This document shows positions 35,300-47,500 of a DNA stretch of 64,000 nt, one piece after another; position 1 is the first letter of the stretch, and every line of letters starts with the position of its first letter. Both the position numbers and the translations under genes were made by a program. Below the pieces are notes generated by a model. It saw only the letters and a program-made list of their open reading frames with translations, was not told the origin of the DNA and did no database searches. Source of the DNA: Arachnopeziza araneosa (lineage: Eukaryota; Ascomycota; Leotiomycetes; Helotiales; Arachnopezizaceae); the NCBI GenBank assembly GCA_003988855.1, contig QYAI01000065.1, positions 62,001-126,000 of the forward strand, read 5' to 3'.

Positions 35300-35544
35300 T
35301 GCGAATTTGTGGTCAAACTGCGTCTGCAGCGGGGGAAAAAATTGGCGACAAATTTCCAATGCACATTTAAGCTCGCGGGAGCTAAAAATTAGCTTCAACA
35401 ACGATCTTAGGCTTTGGCGGCAGGGAAGCCGATAGCGGATGATGAGATTTGATTTTTAATCCCATTTGTGAATCATGTGCATGAAAATCTCACTATAACA
35501 CAACCAGCTTCGTGAACTTCCCGGCGGTTCAAGACGCTCCAAAA

Positions 35545-37476
35545 ATGTCTGTCATTGCGCTTGGAGATTCTATTCCATCTCTCACTCCTCATGTAAGCTG
35601 AAAGCTTGAATCCCTCACTCCATCATAAATTAAATGCTGACTCTACAGGCTACATCTGTGTCTCTTCCAGAATGGAGAGACAATGTGGCATATGAAGAAG
35701 GCAAGGAGAGAGTCTTGAGTAAGATGACCACTGGCTATCCACGGTAATAATTTCAAACCACAAATTTCATTTGTGCGCTGACAGGCACGCGACTTCAGAT
35801 TCTTTATCCACAAACTTATCGTTGCCTTTGCTGAAGATGTCGTAAAGAAGTATAGGAAGCATCATCAACAGGCGATGCTATTCCCTTCATCTAAAGCTGC
35901 TTGGAGATGTGCAGACTTCATCCAGTGCCATGGAACACTGCCCTCTTCAGATCAGTTGCATGTTATTGATCTGGTTTTGGACCTCAGTTCGGCAGATTCG
36001 ACAATTCTGAAAAAGGTATCCCCTTCAGTCTCGGCGGTCCTTTTTCCAAGTGATGTATTTTCTGTTGCAAAGCAGTATTGGCAGCACTCAGGCGACGGCA
36101 TCTCGAGCAGACGTGCCGAGTTTTGCCACGGCCTTTTCCAGCAAGGAATCCTGATTGAGCAGACTTCTCTCCGACCTGCCGTGAATGAAATGCAGAAGCC
36201 ATGCAGAGGCCCCAGGCGATATCAAAAGTCCTCGATGGATGCGACCACGGCGAAACCTACCTTTCGAGGAGCTGAGACCGAAAATGATCAATCTGTGACG
36301 CACATTAATAGTCCATCTGAGAATCGGGAGAGCTCACAGTTCTTAGAGGAGAGATTCGGCCGCAATCTGGATATTTTATTTGTTGATAATGCTAAATCTG
36401 CAATTCGGCGACGCATAGCAGGCTCTTTGATGAGCGAGGTTGATCTTTCTGAGGTAATCGCTTCTCAATCACCTTCAGATGCCCGCGGGATCGTAGGGCT
36501 CGCAGAAGAAGACGTTTACTTGTATCCTTGTGGAATGAACTCAATCTTTCACACTCATAGGATGCTGCTGGAGGCAAGAGGACCATTGAAAAGTATTTCT
36601 TTTGGCTTTCCCTATGTCGATACTTTGAAGATTCTAGAGAAGTTTGGGCCTGGTTGTATCTTCTACGGGAATGGATCATCAGCAGATCTGGATGAATTGG
36701 AGAGCAGACTGAAGTCAGGAGAGAAATACCTGGCGCTATTTTGCGAGTTTCCAGGCAATCCAATGTTGAAATGTCCGGATCTGGAACGAATTCGAAGCCT
36801 AGCAGATACTTACAACTTCGCTGTTGTAATAGATGAAACAATCGGCAACTTCATTAACGTACATGTGCTACCATATGCAGACGTTGTGGTAAGCAGCCTA
36901 ACGAAAATATTCTCTGGGGAATGTAACGTTATGGGCGGGAGCGCTATTCTCAATCCTCGAAGTCGATATTACCAGGCCCTGAAAAAGGTTGCAGAAACAG
37001 ACTTTGAGGATAATTACTGGACAGAGGATGCCATTTTCCTGGAACGCAATAGTCGGCATTTTGTTTCAAGAATTGAGAGGATCAACGACAACGCCGAGTT
37101 GATTTGCGACATTCTTCGAATGCATCCTCTTGTTAAAAACGTCTACTACCCCAAGTACAATGAAAGTAGGCGATTTTATGACGCCTGTCGGACCCCTCAT
37201 GGGGGATATGGCGGCCTTCTCTCGTTCACTTTTCACCACATCGATCATGCTGTGGCATTTTATGATCGGATAGAGACCGCCAAGGGACCGAGTTTAGGAA
37301 CAAACTTTACTTTAGTTTCTCCATATGTGATTCTCGCACACTATATGGAGTTGGAATGGGCCGCCAAATTTGGGGTTCCATCTGACTTGATTCGAATCAG
37401 CGTTGGGTTAGAGGATGCTGAAGACTTGAAATCCCGCTTTTCAACTGCACTGAGGGCTGCTGAACATATAAAATGA
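35545..37476 (+). CDS. Cystathionine gamma-synthase (STR2/met-7 type)
   Basis: Exons are 35545-35592, 35649-35743 and 35799-37476, giving 1821 nt and 606 aa. The start is MSVIALGDSIPSLTPH|ATSVSLPEWRDNV. The C-terminal ~400 residues are the PLP-dependent fold: YLYPCGMNSIFHTHR, the cofactor Asp in AVVIDETIGNF, and the Schiff-base lysine Lys417 in SSLTKIFSG. The fungal signature CNVMGGSAILNP follows. The enzyme joins O-acylhomoserine and cysteine to cystathionine for methionine synthesis. An N-terminal region (~70-225) typical of fungal members contains a hydrophilic stretch around residues 178-225 (PCRGPRRYQKSS, SPSENRESSQ) that lengthens the protein. Confidence 0.93.
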
Positions 37477-37783
37477 ATGGGTGATTTGATTCTGAAGAAT
37501 CAAACATGAAGCTTGAAAGTAATCTATGGAGGAGCTCATTTTCAAACACAAGAATTTCATATTTGGTTGACTCCTTACATGATATGATCTATCTGGTGAT
37601 ACCTAGCAATTTGGTACTTTACCACTTTAGTGTTAGACCCGTTTTTATTTAAGCTCGCGCACGGGCTCTCGTGCCACGTGCTATCTGCCGCGCTCGCGTC
37701 GTTCTTCCCCAATATTTCCTAGGACCGCGTTCCGTCTCACAACAACATCCACCCCTTTCATCGTTTCCTAGTCGTCGTCAGCC
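37477..37783. other. Intergenic spacer with CACGTG
   Basis: 307 bp between cystathionine gamma-synthase and SMC6, same strand. It contains one CACGTG at 37675-37680, inside a GC-rich stretch rich in gctcgcg/ctcgtg. The promoter of SMC6 should lie here. Confidence 0.4.
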
Positions 37784-40700
37784 ATGGCGCCTGTAGGAAA
37801 GCGCCCAAGAAATGATGACGATGAAGTGATCGCTGTGGAAAGTGCAAGCTCGAGTTTGCGACAAGGCACTGTGAGTTCACTGTAGCCTTATATTCGAAAA
37901 GCCTCCGCTCTACTACCACATACTTACCTTGACTTAGCAACATAAAAAAGTTCGACTTTCTGCGACAGCGGCATCCTCGAAATCTAGGAACCAGCGCGAC
38001 CCAAGCCCTTCCTCATCATCTAGCGAATCCGACAATGAATTACCTGATGGGCCAGACGACGAGCCGGTTGCTCCTGCAAGTACCCAATACGAAATCTTTA
38101 GAGACAATGGATTCAAACATCTTGAAAATCCGGAATTCGATGATCAAAGAGCAACCCAAAAATTTCTTGAGCGAAAGGGAAAACAGGACCAGCAGAAGCA
38201 ATGGATTGGCAACAATCGTGCCGCTCAAAATGCAATTATCCAAGAGATTACTTGCATCAATTTTATGTGTCACGATAGACTCCACGTCACTCTGGGACCT
38301 CTCATAAACTTTGTTGTAGGACATAATGGAAGTGGAAAGAGCGCAGTCCTGACGGCCATCACCCTTTGCCTTGGCGGGAAGGTTTCGTCTACAAATCGCG
38401 CTCCCAATCTAAAGAGTTTGATCAAAGGGGATCGTGACCAAGCCTTACTTATTATTAAGCTAAAGAACGAAGGCAACGACGCTTTCCAACCTGACGTATT
38501 CGGCGACTCGATCATCATCGAGAGACATTTTTCCAGAGCAAATAGCGCTGGATTCAGACTGAAGACCTCTACAGGCCGTGTGATTTCGACCAAGAAGTGT
38601 CAGATCGATGACATCGTGGAGTATTTCCAGTTGCAAGTTGATAATCCTATGAATGTATTAACCCAGGACGAGGCCAAGAGATTCATCACATCCTCAACCC
38701 CAGCGGCAAAGTACAAGTTCTTTGTAGAAGGAGTTCAACTTCAGGCTTTGGATAATGACTATAAAATCATATCGGATTATTGTGATACTATTGCAGATAA
38801 ACTTCGAGGGTCGGAAGATGACATCGCAGAAAAGAAGAAACAAGCAGAGGAGGCACGAAGGAAAGCGGAGGTCGCTTTGCAGCACGAGGGCTTGAGGAAG
38901 AAAGCTAAGAGACTTGGGTACAAACTTGCCTGGTCACAAGTTGTTGAGATGGAGAACAATCTGGCTGAACGAGACAATCGTGTTGCTGACAGCCAGCGGG
39001 CACTCGAAAATGCTGAGAACATGGCGCGTGATAAGGATGCCGCATTACAACATATCGATGAAACCCTGGAACGTGCCCAGGAGGGAGAGAGCGGCTTGCA
39101 AGATGAACTAATTCCTCTTAAAGAGGAAGAGGAATCGTACAAGGGTGAATTTGATTCAGCTAAAGGGGAACTTACAAAAGCACACGACCAGTCGAAAGGC
39201 ATCAAGCGAGATATGACAACAGCCCAAAATAAGGTCTCGAAATTCAAGCAAGATATTCAGGACGAAGAGAAAAAGCTGGAAGAGGCCAATGGTGGTTCAC
39301 ATGTCCGAAAGCTAACAGAAATCCAAGAAGCCGAACGTGCATGTGCAGATGCCAACACAGCTGTCAAGCAAAATGAAGAGAGGATACCAGAGCTTCAAGC
39401 GAAGAAAGAGGAAGCCCAAAAGACTCTTGAGGAAGTGGATCGTAGATTCTCAGCCAAACGAATGGATACGAACACTGCAAGGGAATCCTTAGATGCGCTT
39501 AATCGAGACCGCGGTGATGCAATGGCGGGATTCCACCCCAACATTCCGAGAATCATCCAAGCACTACGTGAAGATAATGGGTATGCAGAAGCTCCCGTAG
39601 GGCCCCTCGCTCTCCATATCAGATTGAAAGATTCAGCATGGTCAAGTATCGTCGAATCGCAAATGGGTCAGGCACTGAATGGCTTTGCTGTTACCAGCAA
39701 AGCCGACGAGCAGCGTCTTACGAAACTACTTGATCGTATGAATGTCCGTCATTTTACGCCGATTTTTACAGTCAACCGGGGACCGATTCAACGGCTCGAG
39801 GAGCCAGATCCGCAATTTCAGACAATCCTTCGGGTTCTTGACATCGACAATGATCTTGTCAGAAATGCCTTGATCATTAATCAAGCTATCGAGCAGCAAA
39901 TTTTGGTGCGGAAGAGAGAAGATGGCATAAAAGCCATGTTCGAAGGCCCGAGACCTAGGAATGTCAAGAGATGTTTCACTTTCCATGATTCACAGATAAA
40001 CTGGGGCCTCAATATTGGATTCTCAGGTAAGGGCGGCAGAGGCCGAGCCATCGATTCTATCAAGCCACCCAGAGGCGCACCACGAATGAAAACCGATATT
40101 GAGAGTCGTATCAATAATCAAAGAGAGGCTGTAAATGAGCTTCAGCGACAGCTAACAGCACTCGAAACGGAGAGACGTCACGCACAGACTCTTTTGCAGA
40201 GATCCAACCAGGCAATAATTCAGCATAAGCGAGACCATGGTGCCCTGAAAATTCAGGTGCAACGAGCGGAGGATAACCTCGACAAGCTCAGAGTAGAGCT
40301 TGCAGGATTCGATGTTGAAGATGGCTGCATCGAAGCTCTGAAGGAGAACTTAAAAGAAGTGGAGGATGAGTTGAAGATATGTCAAGAGGCATATGGAAAC
40401 AGTCGCCTAGAAGTAGACGTCTTGAATAAGACTTGTTTGGAAAGGAAGCGAGCATTAGATGCTGTAAAGCGTCGTGTGGAAGAGCATGAGACGAAGCTAC
40501 GGAAGACTAAAGAAAAAATCCGGAATGTGAGGGGAGCCCGTGGTATAGTTCTCACTGAAAAAAACAATGCTATTGAGAATGTTGAAGCTGAGCGAAGCCG
40601 GAAACTGAAACTTGAAGAAAAGCGTGCTGCAGTCGCAGCTCAAGTTGGCGATTTCACTAAACAAGCACAGAACGTCTGTGACCGAGTTGAACTCGAACGT

Positions 40701-41485
40701 GGCGAGACCCACGAAAGCTTAGCGGCTGCTCAGGACAAGCTAAAACAGCATTTAGCAGAGTATCGGAAAAAACAGGGTGGCTCAGATCAACAAATCTTTG
40801 ACGCTGCAGAGAACGCCAATGCCATCTACAAGAATGCACAAAAAAACTACGCCCAACTTACCGAATTGTTATCCCTTCTCAAGGATTCCTTTGTAAAAAG
40901 GATCGAAATGTTTCATAGCTTCCAAAAGCACATTTCCGCTGCATCACGTATCAATTTCAATTATCTACTTAGTGAACGAGCTTTCCGAGGGAAGCTTACC
41001 ATTGACCACAAAGCTAGAAAGCTTGATGTACATGTTGAGCCCGATGAGACGAACAGGAGCGGCAGAGGTCGGCAAACCAAGACACTGTCTGGAGGTGAAA
41101 AATCTTTCTCCTCTATTTGTTTGCTTCTGGCTCTCTGGGAGGCTATGAGCGCTCCCCTGCGCTGTCTAGATGAATTCGACGTGTTCATGGACGATGTTAA
41201 TCGGGATGTCAGCACGAAAATGATAGTAAGCTCATGTAACTTCTGTTGTATGGACAAAAGCTAACAGGATCTAGATCAGTGCGGCAAGGTGTTCAGTTGG
41301 CCGCCAATTTATTCTTATCACTCCCAAAGCACTTGGAGCTGGTGTGGCTGACGGAGCCGACGATGTTCATATCATCAAGTAAACTCTGTAACCCTATTGG
41401 ATTTGAATACTCGTCTAACAATTTTAGGTTATTTGATCCTCGGGAGAAGCAAAGACGGATAGATGAGATGATGCAAGAAACCTAA
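37784..41485 (+). CDS. SMC6: SMC6, structural maintenance of chromosomes protein
   Basis: Exons are 37784-37870, 37938-41225, 41275-41378 and 41428-41485, giving 3537 nt and 1178 aa. A basic/acidic leader is followed by the head: FMCHDRLHVTLG and Walker A GHNGSGKSAV near 157. Long coiled coils flank a hinge region near 500-620 (AEAPVGPLALHIRLKD, FTPIFTVNRG). The C-terminal head has the ABC signature LSGGEKSFSS (~1079) and Walker B CLDEFDVFMD (~1104), ending IIKLFDPREKQRR across the last intron. Smc6 pairs with Smc5 and Nse proteins in DNA repair and replication-fork stability. Two short 3' introns split the C-terminal lobe. Confidence 0.96.
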
Positions 41486-41630
41486 CTCGCATCAAATGTC
41501 GAGGTTAAGATTTCGACTCTAGAAGCTCTCCATAAGCTAGCCATATGCTGGCAATTGCTTCTTGGACATATTTAGACTGTACATAATAATGCCCCCGCCC
41601 TTGAGGCTCTCTCAATGAATTATAACTCCC

Positions 41631-42435
41631 TCATATTCTAACACCCTTACTTCTTAAGACATTTAAGCCAGCTTGAGCAGTAAAGCCCACCCACTTTTGA
41701 GCACTACCAAGGGCACCACCTACTAATTCTACATCCTTGAACCTCCTATCAAGAAATTCTTTTGTATCGCTATATTGAGGTGATTTATCGGTTGTCATGA
41801 ATAATTCTGTGGCGGCGTACATAGTAGAGAGGGAAGCACGCTTAGTATACCAACTCGAATCTACTGAGCTATCCCCAGAAAGAAACCAGATCTCGTCCGC
41901 AAGGGAAGAAAGCTCAGAGATCGCAGTTGGCACATGGGAAGGCTGTGCTAAGAGTGCCAACGCCTGTAAAACCTCGTAAATATAGAGCCTTTTGATGTGT
42001 ATGCTATCAAAACCATACCTCTTGCCACCGATGTATAATCTCTTTATTTCTCATCAACCGCTCCCACGTCAATGCCTTGACCTTCGCCCCGACCCCCAAT
42101 GGCGTCTCTCCTGGCCCGGTCTCAATGGCATGTCTGCATCCTGCCAATGCCCGTCGCTGGGTATAAAGGTGGTAATGCACCAGCGTGAAGGCACCCTTGG
42201 GAAAGAGGTTGGTCGATACATCGAGGTAGCCAGCATCCTTGGCGCCGCGAGCGAGACTCGTATGGGTGAAGCCGTGGGTGGGGATATGTTGGGCGGCTGC
42301 GGAGAGGATGGTCGTCTCTAGGGGGGTAAATGGTCCTGCTGGCGGAGGGTGGTCGTAGGAGTGATAGGATCTGCATGGTCTTGTTTGGAAGATCGGCCGG
42401 AGCCGTAGACAGCGGGAGGGGGTTCTAGCGGCCAT
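41631..42435 (-). CDS. COQ9: COQ9, ubiquinone biosynthesis protein
   Basis: Exons are 42435-42019 and 41963-41631 (55-nt intron), giving 249 aa. A mitochondrial presequence (MAARTPSRCLRLRPIFQTRPC) precedes the TetR-like COQ9 fold: LSAAAQHIPTHGFTHTSLARGAKDAGYLDVS, then GAFTLVHYHL, and the C-terminal lipid-binding helix region with ISELSSLADEIWFLSGDSS and DWYTKR-like SSWYTKRASLSTMYAATELF. Coq9 binds quinone intermediates and supports Coq7 in the matrix-side CoQ synthome. Longer upstream reading in the same frame lacks presequence character. The gene is convergent with SMC6 (145-bp spacer). Confidence 0.93.
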
Positions 42436-42738
42436 TTGTGGTATGTTGAGAGTGGTATGCAAACTCAAATATCGTCTGATGTTGTGTTGTCGCAAGGCTA
42501 CGAAAGATGAACGCAAGGCTAACCAAAGCTGGTGGTCAATCAACCTTGATGTATGAGTAACCAGTTTTTATTGTGGTACATTTTTAAGCATATACTGTTA
42601 TAGTTCTGAATGAAATAAGCTCATACTCACCTCTAAAAATGAGAATGCTGACGTGCGGGTCATAAAATAATGAATCTCTAAATCATTAAGCTTGTCATAC
42701 ATAGCTTTTTCGAAGTTACTGCCAACTTTCATGCCATA
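42436..42738. other. Intergenic spacer
   Basis: 303 bp between the stop of TSR4 and the start of COQ9 (both -). It is AT-rich and nothing else is seen. Confidence 0.5.
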
Positions 42739-44091
42739 TCATTTGGTTTCCTCCCATTGTACACCTGCCCACTCTTCTACATATCCCACGCCAGAATGTA
42801 CACCCTTCTGCTGACAATCTCGTTCGCACATGCCAACAATGATTGTGCCCCATTCCATCCCATCCAGGCTGCTATCTTCGCTCTCTAATTCCATAATTGC
42901 ATGTGGTGTCAACTGGACTTCGAAAACCCTTCCTGCGCCACAATTTACACAGTTTGGTATTCCGTTACCACTTCTTGAAACTACCTTTACTTTCTCATTC
43001 TTTCCAGAGCCACCACTCAAAAGCTTCCCAACAGAATCATGTTTTGAATACAACAAGGGTTGACCTCTAAACTCATATCGGATGACTTGCTCCGGGTTTT
43101 GAGCTAACCGATCTGCAAATTTTTGAAAGGTCTTGTCGATGGTGCTCTCGTATACATCTTTGTCCTCTTTCTGCCCACTAGAGCCTCCTCCATCATCCAT
43201 GTCCATTGTCTGCACGGGTAATGGTGGCTCTTCTACTTTATCAAGGGTCTCGTAATCAGCGTCTGCTAGATAGAAGAGCGGATATGCTGGTGGTAGGTCG
43301 GATTCTTGAGGCCAAGGCTCTGGAGGTGGGAGTGGACCAAATTTCAGGGCATCGCTGTTTAAAGAGAGGGTCTCGGCAAATGTTTTGACGAGGTTAGGTG
43401 TATCTAGTTTTTGAAGGGTCTGAGAAGCAATCTCAGAGGGCGGGCTAACAATACTTGAGCTGAACAGATTGCTGGAAGCATTGGTCGGTGTTGTCGAGAA
43501 TGGATTTGGGGAGATAGATCCTGTCATCGAAAATGGGTTCGCAGAACCTGATGCCGGAGGTTTTGTCCCAAATATTGTGTCTCCAAGGTTGATGGAAGGT
43601 TTTACCGGTTGTGCTTTCTCCTCCCTTTTAGGTACAACTTTCTCCTTCTCTTTCGAGGAGGAGTCGGAAATCCTGACACCCCGTAATGTCCTCACACTGC
43701 CTTCTTTGCGCCTGCAAGTCTTGCGTCTGCACGCAAAAATGTATAGCCGTCTTTCATGTCCTGGGAAGAACTCTGGAAGATCTCCATTTAGTTGCAGGAG
43801 CAGAGCCATATTATCGTTGCATACTCTGCATTGTGCATGTGCTGCAGAGGGAGGTTTATCTGGCTCGAGCCATTCCTAGCGGCGAGTCAGTCAGAGTTCT
43901 CTCGTCGTATTTTCTCTGCCAATAATCATAGGAGTTCGGGTTGAGAATCTCATTGTAAAACCTACCGGCCTTCCTCCAAGCTGGCTTATCGTGTCATCTG
44001 ATGGCTCTTTAGACGCATAACCGAGTAGGACGTTAGTCTCAGTATAATCATCTTCTTCGCCGCCAGATGAATCACTGTCATAGGTCCCCAT
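42739..44091 (-). CDS. TSR4: Tsr4/PDCD2-like ribosome biogenesis chaperone
   Basis: Exons are 44091-43966 (MGTYDSDSSGGEEDDYTETNVLLGYA) and 43875-42739 (90-nt intron), giving 420 aa. The second exon opens with the PDCD2 N-terminal block EWLEPDKPPSAAHAQCRVC, LLLQLNGDLPEFFPGHERRLYIFACRRKTC. After a low-complexity linker (NPFSMTG, NPFSTTPT) the PDCD2_C domain appears: FQKFADRLAQNPEQVIRYEF, NCVNCGAGRVFEVQLTP and the final EEWAGVQWEE. Tsr4 is a dedicated chaperone that co-translationally binds ribosomal protein uS5/Rps2. Cysteine pairs in both halves suggest zinc binding. Confidence 0.92.
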
Positions 44092-44556
44092 GTTGTGGTG
44101 AAGAGAAAGATCTTGACAAAGTCTGGAAATTGATCTTAAGACTGCTGGCCTTGCTGGCCCCGCGATTATTTTAAGCGGGGCAAGGCTGAAAACTCGCTTA
44201 CTCAAGGATTTGTTGATATTACCTATGTACCTAGGTAGGATCAACGTCGAATTTGCGAACTTGGCCTCGACTACTATGATTTCCGGATTGTCAAGAATGA
44301 AAGAAGGGAAGAATCTAAGTAAGGACAAAAATTGTGATGATATGGAAGAGTTTGTTTATGCTCATGTTTCTCATACTATAGCGTTCCATTATATGTACAG
44401 AATTTTCCAGTCCCCAAACGATATCGCCCTACGCCGACGCTTTTTGCCGAGGGACAGGAAAACAAAGAATATCAATACATATGCAGGCCGTCATGCTTCA
44501 TCAATTCGTAGAGCAAATATGCACTGTTTTATCGAGTTTTTTGGTAATAATGTAAG
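44092..44556. other. Intergenic spacer
   Basis: 465 bp between the stop of BCK1 and the start of TSR4, both on the minus strand. Promoter of TSR4 and 3' UTR of BCK1 are expected. An antisense ORF here has no motif. Confidence 0.45.
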
Positions 44557-47500
44557 TTAATATGCACCACGAATCTTTGCGTATAGGTTTGTGTCAAGGA
44601 AGTTATAGTTAGGATCCAGTTCGCAAAATGGATGTCGAGAAAGCAACGTATCTGCTGTGGGACGCTCCTGAGGAATTCTAGATTTGTTCAGCATTAGCTG
44701 CGACAGAAGTGTGGGTAACACTTACATAGTGAAACAGTCCGCCATAAAGGCAATGGCTGTAGGAGTGATGTTTAAGGCAACATCGTCAGGAATTGGAGGT
44801 GCTTCATTTAGACTACCGAGCTTGTAGATCGCACCCACAGTCTCTTCTTTACTCCAAGGGCGTCTTCCGGCAAACATTTCAAGCACCACACATCCAAGAG
44901 ACCAAATATCAACTTTAGCAGAGTAACCTTGTCCCTGAGAACGGACGACCTCGGGAGCCATCCAAAACACGGATCCTTGCATGTTGTTCGATGCATCATT
45001 TCCGTATATATTGTCGGTCTTTTTAGATATTCCAAAATCGGATATTTTACACGTTCCATCAAGATCGAGCAAAATGTTATCGGCCTTCAGATCCCGATGC
45101 AGAATACCCTCTCGATGCAAATACGCAAGCCCAGAGAGTGTTTGCCGTGTGAGAGAACTGACCACAACTTCTTCGAATTTCCCATGCTTTCGCAAACAAC
45201 TGCCCACACTACCGCCAGAAATGTATTCCAGGAAAATGCTAATCGACATCTCTTTGCGTTCACAGCCAAGATATTGGACAATGTTTACATGATCCAGATG
45301 TTGCATTGTGTCAATTTCTTGGTCAAGCGCAGCAACCAATTCACGCATTTTCTCCTTATCATTTCCAGCAGCTGCTTTTGCACTAACCTCGACTTGCTTT
45401 ACAGCCAAGAACTCTCCAGTTGTAGCATTCATTCCCAGATAGACGCGACCATAAGTGCCTTTGCCAATCAATTGACCCTTAAACCACCGAAATGTGGCCT
45501 GCCGCTTCGGAATAGTATCTTGCGGGATTTGGGGTAGAATCATACTGCCGCGCTGAGGCTTGATTTGAACAATGTTGGCGCCAAACATTTTGGTGCTTTT
45601 GCGACGAAGAATAGTAGTCGAAGCGCCGCCAGTAGGAAGAGGAGCGTTTACAGTGTATCGTTTGTTTGCCTCGTGCGCGCCTCTTGCCACCTCACGAATA
45701 GACTTCATGCGTCCAAGGCCACCAGATCGTCGTACATTTCTCTGAGCAACACTCTGGATAGAGTTACGATTTTCTAATGCTTTGAGGGTCGATTCATCGG
45801 AGCCGAGTGTATCGCTATCGTTGTATGATAGATTTGACCTAGTAGGATTTGTTGCAGAAGATCCACCTAAGCTCATGCCGGATTGTGCGGCTGCCAGTTC
45901 TCCTAATGTCTCATGCTCAGCGATGGGAGATATTGGCGGAGAATTGCCCAATGTCTCTTCTAAAACGGGCTGGTCGAGGTCAAGATTGGGGAAGAAGTCG
46001 TCAAGATGATTGATGAGGGCTTCAGCAGGGGGTCTGCTTGCCCAAACATCCTCTCTCGCAAATGATTCACGACGGAGTAACTTCGCGTTCATATCTTCGG
46101 AAGAGTCTGCAGACCAACCACCCTCAGAATTTGACGCTGCAGAACTCGGGTTACGCCTCTGTGGTCGTTTTCCTGAGTTTCTGTTATTGTCATCATCGAA
46201 TTCTGGGGTCCTTGAAGTATTGGCTGCTATTCCTGAGCCGGAAGAGTTCTGGGGGGAAGAGAACGAAACAGATAATCCCTTCTTGGATCTAGACGTCCTT
46301 ATTGTCAAACTAGGTCTTTTCCCATTACCCTCGTCTGCTCCACCGTCTTGAGCTTCTGGCACCCTTCTCATGCTAGATTTTCTCTCTGGTAAACGGGACG
46401 CTATAGGGACAGCAAAAAGCCCATCATCTGAATCATCATCTGAGTCAGATTGCGCTGTGTATTGAGGCGAGTTCTTGAAATCGATGTTGGACTCCTTGAA
46501 ATCTAGGTTAGGGCCGTAAGACTTGCGGTTTCCAGGAACATTCATCCCATACGAGGGGTGACCACTGCTAGGGCTGAGGTCTCCTGGGGACTGTGCTCTT
46601 TTAAGACCATCCTCTCGTACCTTCGCCACGGTCGCATTCTCGGTCATCTGGATTGGCAATGATAAGTCATGACCGGAATGATCCGCTACTTCTTCCCCGT
46701 AGTCTGGCACAATAAATGAAGTATCACCTTTGCCCCATGTTGTACTACCAGGCGTACCACTTGCGGATCTAGGGCTGCTTCTTCCAGAGCCCGGACTGCC
46801 GAAATCGACAGTTGACATCGCACTTCGGCCTCGTTCGACCTGGTCACTGCTGCCGGGCGGAGATGTTTTAACAGATGAGGACGATACGCCATTACTCGGG
46901 CCAGGACGGCCAACTCCACCTAAACGACTTCCCATACCAACCAAGGCGGCAGCTATACCACTACTAGCTTGAGGTGATGAGGGAAGAAGCTTACGTTTAC
47001 CATGCTCAGACATCTCCTGCAGAGTGAAGGTTGACGAATCGCCACCAGAGAAACGTTTGCCATCGCTACCAGTGCTTGCAAATGGAGCACGTGTTTGAGG
47101 GGTTTGCTGGCCTGTCCGTCTACTTAGAGAATTCGCTTTGATCAGGGTTGCTGACTCTCCCGGTGGTGGGGGTGGCTTTCTTTGAGGAAGTAGATTGTCT
47201 TGCTTCTTTTCCTCAAATGGGGAGTTACGAGGCTGATCAAAATCAACATTCCGCCCAACAATGCCAACTCCTCCGTCAGCAGAGGTAGGCTCCTTGCTTG
47301 CCTTTTTCTTTGCTAAATAAGCCTTCTGTCTTCGTTCCATCTCAGCCCGGTGCTCAGTTGCAGCTAACTCCATGATTGCCTGCTTTTCGGATTCGGGTAG
47401 TTGATTTTCTCCACCTTCTTGTTGAGAGGACTTAAGGAGCATTAAGCGATCTCGAACAGCCTCTGTGTATGGATCATTTACAAAATTCTTAAAACCTTCT

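Noticed and set aside
44678..44725. Alternative cag acceptor in the last BCK1 intron
   Set aside because: It would make a 28-nt intron and an immediate stop inside kinase subdomain XI; the tctag acceptor restores the conserved PQERPTA segment.
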